Assembly: GCF_030816505.1 (NCBI RefSeq)
Contig: NZ_JAUSYB010000001.1
Coordinates: 1,054,001 to 1,118,000, forward strand
Reading direction: 5' to 3'
Length of the DNA: 64,000 nt
Origin: Microbacterium sp. W4I20
GTDB lineage: Bacteria; Actinomycetota; Actinomycetes; Actinomycetales; Microbacteriaceae
Below the pieces are notes generated by a model that saw only the letters and a program-made list of their open reading frames with translations, was not told where the DNA came from and ran no database searches. Below, one piece after another: positions 21,698 through 29,669 of the stretch (positions are counted from its first letter, which is position 1; every line of letters starts with the position of its first letter). The position numbers and the translations under genes were made by a program.

Positions 21698-23179
21698 ATG
21701 TCCGCCGTCGACACCGGCTCCATCACGACCCCCACCGTCACTCCGAAGAGCGGTGAGATCTCCCGGAGCGACATGCGGGTCATCTGGCTTCTCCTCGTCG
21801 CGGCCTTCGTCGCCATCCTCAACGAGACGACGATGGGCATCGCCATCCCGCACCTGAACACCGATCTCGGCATCCCGCCGGAGCTCGGGCAGTGGCTGAC
21901 CAGCGCGTTCATGCTGACCATGGCCGTCGTCATCCCGACGACCGGCTTCATCCTGCAGCGCTTCACCACCCGCCAGGTCTTCATCGCGGCGATGACCGCA
22001 TTCTCTCTCGGCACGCTGGTCGCCCTCATCGCACCGGGATTCGGCGTGCTGCTGGTCGGCCGCGTCATCCAGGCCGCCGGCACCGGCGTCATGATGCCGC
22101 TGCTGATGACGACCATCATGAACGTCGTCCCGCCGCAGTCGCGCGGGCGCATGATGGGCCGTGTCGGTCTCGTCATCTCGCTCGCTCCGGCCATCGGACC
22201 GACCGTCGCAGGGGCCGTGCTCGAGTCCCTCAACTGGCGCGCACTCTTCGCAATCATCCTGCCGATCGCGCTCATCGCGCTCGGCATGGGTGTGAAGTGG
22301 ATGACGAACCTCGGCGAGACCCGCCGCGTCCCGCTCGACGTGCTCTCCATCCCGCTCGCGGCACTCGGCTTCGGCGGCATCGTGTTCGGCTTGAGCCAGT
22401 TCGGCAGCGAGGGCGGATCGGGCGAGACCGCCGGCATCACCGCTCTCGTGGTGGGAGCCGTGTCGCTCGCGCTCTTCGTGTGGCGACAGCTGCGGCTGCA
22501 GGGCGCCGGCAAGGCACTGCTCGATCTCCGCGTGTTCCGCGCGACCAACTTCACGTTCGCAGTCATCATCATGTCGATCCTCGCGCTTTCGATGTTCGGC
22601 ACGCTGACGCTGCTCCCGCAGTATCTGCAGAACGTCGCCGGCCTCAACGCGCTCCAGTCGGGCCTGATCCTGCTGCCCGGCTCCGTGCTCATGGGTCTGC
22701 TGGGCCCGGTGATGGGCCGCGTGTACGACGCCCGGGGTACGCGCCCGCTGCTCATCCCCGGCACGATCCTGGTCGCATCGGCGCTGTTCTTCTACTCGAC
22801 CGTCGGAGAGAACACCGCCTGGTGGGTGCTCGTCATCGCTCAGGCCGCGATGTCCGTCGGTCTCGCCATGTCGTTCACTCCGCTGTTCTCCGCGTCGCTC
22901 GGCTCACTGCAGCGCTCGCTCTATTCCCACGGGTCCGCCGTGCTGAACACCCTGCAGCAGGTCGGCGGAGCGGCAGGTGTTGCTCTGCTCACCGTGACCT
23001 ACTCGGCGATCCTCCACGCGGGGGAGAACGAGGGGCTGACGACGGCCGTGGCCGGTGCGCCCGGTGCGCGGATGGCGTTCCTGATCGCGGCGATCATCTC
23101 GCTCGCCGCGGTGGCGCTGAGCCCGTTCGTGCGCAAGCCCGCCGACGATGCCGGTGAGGGATTCCACGGCGGTCACTGA
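21698..23179 (+). CDS. MFS transporter, DHA2 (EmrB/QacA) family
   Basis: 493-aa drug:proton antiporter-like protein with about 14 hydrophobic segments. The DHA2 family motif region is NETTMGIAIPHLNTDLG, followed by GQWLTSAFMLTMAVVIPTTG in the second segment. AGGAGG lies 8-9 nt before the ATG, so this is a leadered message. It is divergent from the ABC exporter and shares the 161-bp gap. Substrate unknown. Confidence 0.92.
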   Translation: MSAVDTGSITTPTVTPKSGEISRSDMRVIWLLLVAAFVAILNETTMGIAIPHLNTDLGIPPELGQWLTSAFMLTMAVVIPTTGFILQRFTTRQVFIAAMTAFSLGTLVALIAPGFGVLLVGRVIQAAGTGVMMPLLMTTIMNVVPPQSRGRMMGRVGLVISLAPAIGPTVAGAVLESLNWRALFAIILPIALIALGMGVKWMTNLGETRRVPLDVLSIPLAALGFGGIVFGLSQFGSEGGSGETAGITALVVGAVSLALFVWRQLRLQGAGKALLDLRVFRATNFTFAVIIMSILALSMFGTLTLLPQYLQNVAGLNALQSGLILLPGSVLMGLLGPVMGRVYDARGTRPLLIPGTILVASALFFYSTVGENTAWWVLVIAQAAMSVGLAMSFTPLFSASLGSLQRSLYSHGSAVLNTLQQVGGAAGVALLTVTYSAILHAGENEGLTTAVAGAPGARMAFLIAAIISLAAVALSPFVRKPADDAGEGFHGGH

Positions 23180-23212
23180 CCGAAACGAGTCAGCCGCGAT
23201 GGCGTCTGCTGC

Positions 23213-23389
23213 CTACTGCGTCTTCGGCGCAGGAAAGTGGCAGACGCCATTGCTGCAATAGCCGGCGGCATCTGCCTCGAGCAGGGTGAGGGCGTCCGCG
23301 AGCGGCAGCGGCGCGAGAGGCGCGTCCTGCTCCACGGAGTCCTGCTGCGATTTGGTCATCCCTCGATCGTACGCCTGCCACGCGCTCAT
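23213..23389 (-). CDS. Small hypothetical protein with C-terminal CX4C
   Basis: 58-aa product beginning MSAWQAYDRGMTKSQ and ending GYCSNGVCHFPAPKTQ. GGAAGG lies 13 nt upstream of the chosen ATG; the ATG at 23357-23359 (48 aa) is the alternative but has no spaced ribosome-binding site. The middle (PLADALTLLEADAAG) reads like a real helix, and the two cysteines invite metal or thiol chemistry. It is convergent with the MFS gene. The function is not recognised. Real-gene status rests on sensible composition only. Confidence 0.5.
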   Translation of the reverse strand: MSAWQAYDRGMTKSQQDSVEQDAPLAPLPLADALTLLEADAAGYCSNGVCHFPAPKTQ

Positions 23390-23498
23390 GGCGTCGGATC
23401 GACCTTCCGTGGCCGATCCACGGGGCGTATCGTTCGCAATGACGCCACGGGCCGCGCTCTGGAACGACGGCCTGGGTGGAGAACGCGAGGGAGCGTCG

Positions 23499-24101
23499 AT
23501 GATCATCACCGTGCCGGATCCGGACACCGCAGAGGGCCACGTCGCCGAGATGTACGCGGACGACATCGAGGACGACGGCTTCGTTTACGCGCATACCCGG
23601 GCGATGGCCGTCAATCCCGAGGCGCACGCGGCCTTCGAGAACCTGATCCGAGCAGTCGTGCCCTCGATCGGCATCCGCGTGTACGAGGCGGCCACACTGG
23701 GCGCGGCGCGCGCGATCGGCTCTACGCACTGCCTGCTCGCCCACGGCCGCAAGTCGCTTCGCGCTGGGGTTCTCGACGAGGCCGGGCTCGACTCCTTCGC
23801 GAGAGGAGAGGACGACGGCTTCACCGAGGCGGAGCGCGCGGTCGTGCGATACGCGGCGCGGCTGTCGACGGATGCCGCGTCGATGACGGATGCCGATGCG
23901 CAGGCACTCCGCGACGCCGGTTACTCCGACCGGCAGATCGTCGACATCACCCTTGCGGCTGCGGCACGGAACTACTTCAGTCGTGCGCTGCAGGCGCTCT
24001 CGGTGCCGGTCGACGAGGTCCCCGGACTCAGCCCGGACATCGCGACGGCGCTGGCGCATCCGACCCGTGCCGGCGGCCTTCCGCCGACAGCGGATCGCTA
24101 A
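23499..24101 (+). CDS. Carboxymuconolactone decarboxylase (AhpD-like) family protein
   Basis: 200-aa all-helical protein of the CMD/AhpD superfamily. GAGGGAG sits 6 nt before the ATG at 23499. The frame is open for 71 codons upstream, but those read as noise and overlap the opposite small gene. The core motif region is AIGSTHCLLAHGRK. AhpD-type peroxidases have CxxC here, and this protein keeps only the second cysteine, with Ser in place of the first. Proton-relay His is retained (CLLAH). A disulfide-based peroxidase cycle is therefore unlikely as written. Substrate unknown. Confidence 0.82.
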   Translation: MIITVPDPDTAEGHVAEMYADDIEDDGFVYAHTRAMAVNPEAHAAFENLIRAVVPSIGIRVYEAATLGAARAIGSTHCLLAHGRKSLRAGVLDEAGLDSFARGEDDGFTEAERAVVRYAARLSTDAASMTDADAQALRDAGYSDRQIVDITLAAAARNYFSRALQALSVPVDEVPGLSPDIATALAHPTRAGGLPPTADR

Positions 24102-24111
24102 CCCGCTCCCC

Positions 24112-24117
24112 TACGGT
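24112..24117 (+). promoter_or_regulatory. Leaderless-type -10 box (TACGGT) for the acyltransferase gene
   Basis: TACGGT followed by six bases and the ATG. A GGTGGA overlapping this region could instead act as ribosome-binding site. Confidence 0.45.
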
Positions 24118-24123
24118 GGAACC

Positions 24124-24702
24124 ATGCTCAAACGACTCCTCGCCCGCACGTTCTGGGCGTTCAGCCGCTGGACCCTGAAGAGCGAACCCGCGCCGACGCG
24201 TCCCACCGTGCTCGTCGGCGCTCCGCACACCTCGAACTGGGATTTCGTCCTGATGCTGGCGATCGCGTGGCGGCTCGGCATCGACGTGCACTGGCTCGGC
24301 AAGAACAGCCTCTTCCGGGGCTGGCGGGGTCCGATCATGCGCCGTCTCGGCGGCATCCCCGTCGATCGCACGGACCCTGCCCGAGTGGTGAAGGACGTCG
24401 TCGGCCAGGTGCACGCAGGCAGGGTGTTCGGGCTCGTGGTGACTCCCGACGGGACGCGCGGTGGGAACGAGTACTGGAAGTCCGGCTTCTACCGGATCGC
24501 CCGCGAGACCGGCATGCCGGTCACACTCGGATTCGTCGATCGCACGACGATGACCACCGGCCTCGGGCCGACGCTCGACCTCACCGGCGACGTCGCCGCC
24601 GACATGGACCGGATCCGCGCGTTCTACGCTGACAAGGCGGGCGCGCGACCCGAGCGCCGCACGGAGCCGCGCCTCCGGGAGGAGATCCCCGCTGCCGGCT
24701 GA
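24124..24702 (+). CDS. Lysophospholipid acyltransferase family protein (PlsC-like)
   Basis: 192-aa acyltransferase with the catalytic H-X4-D motif HTSNWD near residue 38, GKNSLF and GGIPVDR (substrate-site motif), and TPDGTRGG (third motif). These match the 1-acylglycerol-phosphate acyltransferase group of phospholipid remodelling enzymes. It is shorter than housekeeping PlsC (about 240 aa), like the COG0204-type stand-alone proteins. There is no clear membrane anchor beyond the amphipathic N-terminus. Confidence 0.86.
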   Translation: MLKRLLARTFWAFSRWTLKSEPAPTRPTVLVGAPHTSNWDFVLMLAIAWRLGIDVHWLGKNSLFRGWRGPIMRRLGGIPVDRTDPARVVKDVVGQVHAGRVFGLVVTPDGTRGGNEYWKSGFYRIARETGMPVTLGFVDRTTMTTGLGPTLDLTGDVAADMDRIRAFYADKAGARPERRTEPRLREEIPAAG

Positions 24703-24713
24703 GTTCTCGCGCC

Positions 24714-24917
24714 TCAGCCGTCCGATTCGAGATGCGCGCGGGCGTACTTCAGGTCGTCGTCGGACAGCGTCTCCACCATTCCGACGACCGCGCCGGTGAT
24801 CTCGCGGATCTCCTCTCGGACGTTCTCATCGAGGTGCGGGGAGCCGCTGCCGAGCACGGCGTGCTGGGCGTCGCTGGTCAGCTCCGACCACCAGTCTTCG
24901 ATCGGGGGAAGCGTCAT
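24714..24917 (-). CDS. Small hypothetical acidic protein
   Basis: 67 aa, MTLPPIEDWWSELTSD..., with a helical C-terminal half (REEIREITGAVVGMVETL). A good AGAAGGA lies 5 nt before the ATG at 24915-24917. It has no cysteines and no membrane segment. It ends 11 nt from the convergent acyltransferase stop. I do not recognise the family. Ribosome-binding site and balanced composition support a real gene. Confidence 0.6.
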   Translation of the reverse strand: MTLPPIEDWWSELTSDAQHAVLGSGSPHLDENVREEIREITGAVVGMVETLSDDDLKYARAHLESDG

Positions 24918-24986
24918 GATTCCTTCTTTCGGACGTAGACCGCGTCGTTCTGGACATCCGCTGAGCGCGGGCACGACACTGAGAGC

Positions 24987-25514
24987 ATGACAGCGGATCT
25001 GCCCCGGGACGAGCCCGACATCGACGACCGGGCGGACGGTCGCGACGAGACCCCCAACGAGCGGGCGGATCGGAACTGGCTCGAGCTCCTGCAGGAGTTG
25101 CGGGTCATGCAGACCGGCACCCAGATCCTCACCGGATTCCTCCTCGCCGTCGCCTTCCAGCCGCGGTTCGCCGACATGGACGAACTGCAGAGAGACCTGT
25201 ACGTGGTCCTGGTGGCTCTCTCCGCGATCGCGACCATCCTCGCGCTCGCTCCGGTGGGCATGCACCGGGCTCTGTTCGGGCACCGTCGCAAGCCGGACCT
25301 GGTGCGGATCGCCGCCCGGATCGTGCGCATCGATCTCGCGGTGATCGGAGCCCTGACCATCGGGGTGACCACCTTGATCATCGACTTCACGGTGAACCGC
25401 ACGGCGGGAGTCGTGGCTCTCGTGGCGGCGCTCGTCCTGGTCGTCGCACTGTGGCTCGCGCTGCCGCGCTTCATGCGCAGCCGACGCCGTTCCGACGAGA
25501 CCGGGGAGGACTGA
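24987..25514 (+). CDS. DUF6328 family membrane protein
   Basis: 175-aa protein with an acidic N-terminus (about 40 residues) and then four hydrophobic segments: ILTGFLLAVAF, YVVLVALSAIATILALAPV, LAVIGALTIGVTTLIID and VVALVAALVLVVALWLAL. The stretch NWLELLQELRVMQTGTQILT before the first segment is the recognisable family hallmark. GACACT plus six bases precede the ATG, a weak leaderless-like arrangement. Function unknown. Confidence 0.78.
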   Translation: MTADLPRDEPDIDDRADGRDETPNERADRNWLELLQELRVMQTGTQILTGFLLAVAFQPRFADMDELQRDLYVVLVALSAIATILALAPVGMHRALFGHRRKPDLVRIAARIVRIDLAVIGALTIGVTTLIIDFTVNRTAGVVALVAALVLVVALWLALPRFMRSRRRSDETGED

Positions 25515-25541
25515 CCTCCGTCTCGTCGGAACGGCAGCGGA

Positions 25542-26087
25542 TCAGCGCCCCGCAGGGCTCCGGTTCTCGGCACTGACCATCCAGGCGAACTGCTCGAGAC
25601 GCTCGATGACCGCGTGCAGGATGTCTGCTGATGTCGGGTCCGCTTCGTCGACGTCGTCGTGCACGTCGCGCATCGTCGCGACGACCGCCTCGAGCCGCTC
25701 TGTGACCAGATCGATCGTCTCGGACGTGGAGACCTCGCCCGTCGGGAACTCCGGCAGGGTCGTCGTCGCAGAGACGGTGACGCTGCGTCCGTCCGGCACG
25801 GCGTGCAGGGCGCGCATGCGCTCGGCCACGGTGTCGCTGAACGTCCGCGCGTCCTCGATGATCTCGTCCAGCTGGCGGTGCGTGTCGCGGAAATTGCGTC
25901 CGACCACGTTCCAGTGCGCCTGCTTGCCCTGCGTCGCGAGTTCGAGCAGGTCGACCAGCACGGCCTGCAGGTTGGCCGCCAGATCCGGGGATGCGGCGAA
26001 GCCCCTCTCGGCGTTCTGCTTCCGTGTCGTCTTCGCGCCGCCCTTGGTCGTAGCGGCAGTCTTCTTCGTCGTCTTCGTTTCAGCCAT
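25542..26087 (-). CDS. dps: DNA starvation/stationary-phase protection protein Dps
   Basis: Mini-ferritin that binds DNA and oxidises Fe(II), 181 aa. The N-terminal tail (first 26 residues) is rich in Lys, Thr and Ala, as in DNA-binding Dps proteins. The ferroxidase-centre residues lie in QAHWNVVG and DTHRQLDEIIEDA, followed by AERMRALHAVPDGR. AGGAGG is 7 nt before the ATG at 26085-26087. An upstream in-frame extension exists but lacks a ribosome-binding site. Confidence 0.93.
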   Translation of the reverse strand: MAETKTTKKTAATTKGGAKTTRKQNAERGFAASPDLAANLQAVLVDLLELATQGKQAHWNVVGRNFRDTHRQLDEIIEDARTFSDTVAERMRALHAVPDGRSVTVSATTTLPEFPTGEVSTSETIDLVTERLEAVVATMRDVHDDVDEADPTSADILHAVIERLEQFAWMVSAENRSPAGR

Positions 26088-26211
26088 GGTGTGACCTCCT
26101 GCCGCCGACGCTAGCGCGACCCGGTCGGGCGGTCCGAGGGGGTTGACAGCGCTGGAGCGATCCTCGAATGTGGCGTGCGGACATCGACACCCGACGAAGG
26201 AGAGACAGACC

Positions 26212-26700
26212 GTGGGAGACCAGCAGCGCGGAGGCCGAGCAGAGCCCGTCATCAGCAGGATCAGCGACAGGGATGCCGGCGAGGTGCTCACCGTGCAACG
26301 GGCTGCGTTCGTCTCGGAGGCGGCCATCTACGGAAGCGTCGACATGCCTCCGCTGACGCAGACTCTCTCCGAGTTGGAGGCTGAGCTGCGGTCCGAGTCC
26401 GGCTTCACGGCACGGATCGACGGCCGCCTCGTCGGTGCGATCCGCTTCGTCGAGAAGGACGGCCTGTTGCTGATCGGTCGCATCGCGATCGCTCCCGACA
26501 TGCAGGGCGAAGGGATCGGCCGCTCGCTGCTCGAGGCCGCGGAGCAGTCCTCCGCCGCCGATGAGGCGGAGCTCTTCACCGGAAGCCTGAGTGAGGCGAA
26601 CCTGCGTCTCTACGAGGCATGCGGATACCAGGAGCACGAACGGGTCCCCGATGGCGACGGCACGGAACAGGTGTTCCTCCGCAAGCGCCTCGGACCTTGA
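26212..26700 (+). CDS. GNAT family N-acetyltransferase
   Basis: 162-aa acetyltransferase. The GTG at 26212 has AAGGAGAG 8 nt upstream. The acetyl-CoA-binding motif A is visible as IGRIAIAPDMQGEGIGRSLL (Q-x-x-G-x-G pattern), and motif B as ANLRLYEACGYQEHE. The acceptor is unknown. It diverges from dps and stands alone. Confidence 0.85.
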   Translation: MGDQQRGGRAEPVISRISDRDAGEVLTVQRAAFVSEAAIYGSVDMPPLTQTLSELEAELRSESGFTARIDGRLVGAIRFVEKDGLLLIGRIAIAPDMQGEGIGRSLLEAAEQSSAADEAELFTGSLSEANLRLYEACGYQEHERVPDGDGTEQVFLRKRLGP

Positions 26701-26807
26701 GAGCCTCCTGACAATCCCCTCGAGGGGGTTGAGGCGATCGGTGAGGTGAGGCATCGTGGCCCGGACGTGTCGCGACCGCGGCATGCCCCAACCGGAAGGA
26801 GAGTCTC

Positions 26808-27107
26808 GTGCTCACCCTCACCGACAACGCCACCGCCATCGTCACGACCCTCGTGAGTCGTCAGAGCGAAGCTCCGGATGCAGGTCTCCGCATCCACTCG
26901 TCCTCCACCGCTGCCGCGCAGGGCGGTGCGAGCCTCGCGGTGCTGGTCGCCACCGAGCCGGAACCTCAGGACCAGGTCGTCGAGATCTCCGGCACCCGCC
27001 TCTTCCTCGACGCGGCAGCTGCTGTCGCACTCGACGACAAGGTGCTCGACGCCGGAGTCGACGAGGAGGGTTCCGTGTCCTTCGCCGTCATGGCGAAGGT
27101 CGCCTGA
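26808..27107 (+). CDS. HesB/IscA-like protein lacking cysteines
   Basis: 99-aa protein with the HesB/IscA fold pattern: LTDNATAIVTTLV, GLRIHSS, GTRLFLDAAAAVALDDKVLDAG. True A-type Fe-S carriers use three cysteines, and this protein has none, so it cannot bind a cluster in the known way. GGAAGGAGAG lies 4-5 nt before the GTG start. Annotation pipelines often call this group Fe-S cluster assembly protein; the sequence argues against that activity. Small size and single-gene context give no alternative function. Confidence 0.72.
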   Translation: MLTLTDNATAIVTTLVSRQSEAPDAGLRIHSSSTAAAQGGASLAVLVATEPEPQDQVVEISGTRLFLDAAAAVALDDKVLDAGVDEEGSVSFAVMAKVA

Positions 27108-27244
27108 CCTCAGGATCTCCGGATGCCGCGGCCCGACGGGTCGCGGCATCCGTCGTCTCCGCGCGCGGGCGATGCAGACCGCCGAGATCATCACGATTGG
27201 GAAACCGTCGGGCGCGCGCCACAGTTCCTCCGCGTGCCCGCCCT

Positions 27245-27250
27245 TACGAT
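27245..27250 (+). promoter_or_regulatory. Leaderless-type -10 box (TACGAT) for a lipoprotein gene
   Basis: TACGAT, six bases, ATG at 27257; no ribosome-binding site is present. Confidence 0.55.
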
Positions 27251-27256
27251 CTGTCC

Positions 27257-27913
27257 ATGCGTCGTCGCCTTCTCCCTGTCCTGGTTCTCGCCGCGTCCGC
27301 TCTGGTGCTCACCGCGTGCACCACCCCGTCCGGCGTTCCGAGCTCCGCGCCGTCATCAGCGCCCAGTTCGACCCCCAGCGCGGAGCCAGAAGTCGACCCG
27401 CAGCTCGTCGTGACGCTGGATGGACTCACCTTCACGGACGAGACGGGCACGACCGAGGCGACCTTCGACGACTCCGACGCACTCCTGGCGCTGCTCGAGA
27501 CGGCGACCGGAGATCTCCCGGCTCCCGAGGCCGTGGAGGACATGCCCGGCTACGAGTTCAAGCTCGAGACCTACACCTGGGACGGCCTGCGGGTGACCGC
27601 CGACAGCACCGGCGAGAATCCCTCGTGGATCACCGTGACCGGTGCCGAGGTGGATGGTGTCCCGATCGCGACCGAGGAAGGCCTCACAGTCGGATCGACT
27701 CGCGCCGACCTCCTCGCCGCGGACGCCTGGGCGCTCGTCGACAGCGAAGACTCCGCCACCGCCGCGTACCTGGGCCTCGGCGGACGAGAAGTTCCTGACA
27801 CGCAGTCGCTCACACACCCGGGATCGGTCGGCATCATCTTCCTGTTGTTCTCCCTCGATGGCGACGAAGTGACGCAGATCATGTCGCCGTCCAACGACTT
27901 CAGCGACATCTGA
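27257..27913 (+). CDS. Putative lipoprotein
   Basis: 218 aa. The signal peptide MRRRLLPVLVLAASALVLTAC ends with lipobox LTAC, Cys21. A Ser/Pro/Thr-rich linker of about 25 residues follows, then a compact domain rich in acidic residues (TWDGLRVTAD, EGLTVGSTRADLLAA). The C-terminal region (SVGIIFLLFSLDGDEVTQI) is a beta-strand pattern rather than a membrane span. Not assigned to a family. It probably sits on the outer face of the membrane. Confidence 0.8.
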   Translation: MRRRLLPVLVLAASALVLTACTTPSGVPSSAPSSAPSSTPSAEPEVDPQLVVTLDGLTFTDETGTTEATFDDSDALLALLETATGDLPAPEAVEDMPGYEFKLETYTWDGLRVTADSTGENPSWITVTGAEVDGVPIATEEGLTVGSTRADLLAADAWALVDSEDSATAAYLGLGGREVPDTQSLTHPGSVGIIFLLFSLDGDEVTQIMSPSNDFSDI

Positions 27914-27985
27914 GTCGCGGACACCCACGCCGCACCGCGTAGCCTGGGAGGCGGGCGCAACCCGTGCGACCGTCGAAGGGCCACC

Positions 27986-28330
27986 GTGAAGATCTCCTTG
28001 CTCCGCCGCTTCATCGTCGTCGCGGAGGAACTGCACTTCCCCCGCGCGGCCGCAAGCCTCGGCATTCCCCTGGCGTCGCTGTACACCTCGGTCGAGAAAC
28101 TCGAGGCCGAGGTCGGGCATCCGCTGTTCCAGCCCGGCGAGCCGACAAGGCTGACGAAGGTCGGCGAGCTGCTGCTCGAGGAAGCACGGGTCGAAGTCGC
28201 TGCGGCTCCGGCGCCCGTGAAGAACCCGCCCGCGCCCCGCGGCGGCAAAGCCAAGGCATCGAAGGGCAAGGGTCGGACCCCTGCGGTCAAGGGCCAGCCG
28301 AAGCCCTATAAGAAGCGTCAGGGCCGCTAG
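27986..28330 (+). CDS. Stand-alone LysR-type HTH domain with basic tail
   Basis: 114 aa. Residues 1-65 match the LysR N-terminal winged helix (LLRRFIVVAEELHFPRAAASL..., LYTSVEKLEAEVGHPLF, RLTKVGELLL). The usual effector domain of about 200 residues is absent. In its place is a tail of roughly 40 residues rich in Lys, Pro, Gly and Ala (GGKAKASKGKGR, KPYKKRQGR). The GTG start follows GAAGGG. The clean stop and the designed-looking tail argue for a functional DNA-binding protein rather than a decayed regulator. Targets unknown. Confidence 0.75.
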   Translation: MKISLLRRFIVVAEELHFPRAAASLGIPLASLYTSVEKLEAEVGHPLFQPGEPTRLTKVGELLLEEARVEVAAAPAPVKNPPAPRGGKAKASKGKGRTPAVKGQPKPYKKRQGR

Positions 28331-28345
28331 CAGCCCGCGACACGG

Positions 28346-28915
28346 TCAGTCCCAGTCGAGGTATTCCTCGATGTTCACCGCGGTCTCGATCGGGTGGGTC
28401 ATCGGGAACAGGTGGTCGCCGCCGTCGATGGTCTTCACGCTCGCCCGCTCGGGGACCGTGGCTTGCAGCCGTTCGCCGTTCGCCGGCGCGTACACGGCGT
28501 CCTGCGAACCCTGGATGATGAGCACCGGGATGACCGGCGCGACCGCGATGTCACTCTCCTCGACGCCCAGGAGCAGCAGGCCGTTGACGCGGTCGTGGTG
28601 GGCCGCGGCCAGTGCGCGCGCGACGGTACCGCCGACGCCGTGCCCGCCGACCCAGGTGTCCTGCAGGCCGACGTGGTCGATCACCGCGAGCACGTCTTCG
28701 ACCCGGGTCTCGAGCGCCACGTCCGCGTCGTCGGCGCGGTAGCCGATGCGCAGCACGTGGAATCCGGCTTCCTCCGCGAGGTAGTGCCCGACGACGCCCA
28801 GCACGTCGGCGGCGAGACCGCGTTCCTGGACCAGCACGAGCTTCACCGGGCCATCGCCCTCGTCGACGTAGGGTACGGCGCGGCCTTCGGGTTCGAAGAT
28901 CTGGGTGTCGGTCAT
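28346..28915 (-). CDS. Alpha/beta-hydrolase-fold protein without nucleophile serine
   Basis: 189-aa alpha/beta-hydrolase-like protein. The nucleophile elbow, normally G-x-S-x-G, reads GGHGVGG, so Ser is replaced by Gly. The candidate acid (QGSQDAVYAP) and His (GGDHLFPM) are retained. The N-terminal oxyanion HG motif is also missing. GAGGAG lies 10 nt before the ATG. As read it should not be a serine hydrolase; a binding or regulatory role, or a different nucleophile, is possible. It sits alone between unrelated genes. Confidence 0.75.
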   Translation of the reverse strand: MTDTQIFEPEGRAVPYVDEGDGPVKLVLVQERGLAADVLGVVGHYLAEEAGFHVLRIGYRADDADVALETRVEDVLAVIDHVGLQDTWVGGHGVGGTVARALAAAHHDRVNGLLLLGVEESDIAVAPVIPVLIIQGSQDAVYAPANGERLQATVPERASVKTIDGGDHLFPMTHPIETAVNIEEYLDWD

Positions 28916-29018
28916 CGGCGTCAATCTCCTCGTGCCGTCGGTGTCGGTTCGCAGGCGGAACGAACTCGGCGGCCCCCTGCGGCCGGACCGCGGCTCGCGC
29001 CGCCTCTTTCCAGCGTAT

Positions 29019-29630
29019 CTAGTCGGGGCCGGACTCGGGACCATCGCCCGCGATCGCCGAGAACGCATCCGCCCCTGGCAGCGGCCACGACCACCCGAGG
29101 TCGGCCACTCCCGCGATGGTCTCCTGCTCGCGGAGGACGCGTCGCGCGTGAGATACATCGCGCTTCGTGCTCGGGGTGATCGGTGAGATCCAGACCCAGC
29201 TCTTCGGAATGATGTGCAACGCCAGCGTCTCGAACGCGCCGGTCTGGTCGATGGAGCGCACGACCACGACAGCGAATCCGCCGATACCCCACCAGTACCT
29301 CGGGGTGCTCGAGAGGGAGGACGTCTCCACGAGCCGCCGCCCGAACCCCGCGTCGAGGTCGAGCCGCATCTCGGCATGGAACCAATCGCCGCCGTAGAAG
29401 TGGATGCAGTCGCGCTCGAGGACCTGCGCCCTCTCTCTCAGCAGATCGGATGCCGCAGCATCGAGCGCACCGCTGACCGGAGCGACGGCGAGCGGGACGA
29501 TCGCGTGCGCGCCTCGATCGATCGCGTTCCCTGCGAGCTCCTCCCACGCGAAGGGGCGACCTCCGAGACCCTGGAGTCGACGGAGGATCGCGAGGGCGTC
29601 GCCGAGCTCGATCACGGAGTCGTTCGTCAC
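29019..29630 (-). CDS. Hypothetical protein
   Basis: 203 aa, soluble, with no signal peptide or membrane span. The central part is rich in aromatic residues (HFYGGDWFHAEMRLDLD, STPRYWWGIGGFAVVVV, IIPKSWVWISP), suggesting a beta-rich fold. The family is not recognised. The GTG start has no ribosome-binding site but a TACACT box lies exactly 6 nt upstream (29637-29642). Codon use is like the surrounding chromosome. Confidence 0.65.
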   Translation of the reverse strand: MTNDSVIELGDALAILRRLQGLGGRPFAWEELAGNAIDRGAHAIVPLAVAPVSGALDAAASDLLRERAQVLERDCIHFYGGDWFHAEMRLDLDAGFGRRLVETSSLSSTPRYWWGIGGFAVVVVRSIDQTGAFETLALHIIPKSWVWISPITPSTKRDVSHARRVLREQETIAGVADLGWSWPLPGADAFSAIAGDGPESGPD

Positions 29631-29669
29631 CCGTCGAGTGTAGGGCCGCCGCGGATGGTCAGCGCCGGG

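Noticed and set aside
23199..23250. 11-bp inverted repeat after the MFS gene as terminator
   Set aside because: The 30-nt loop is long and the repeat overlaps the coding end of a probable small gene, so the symmetry may be coincidental.
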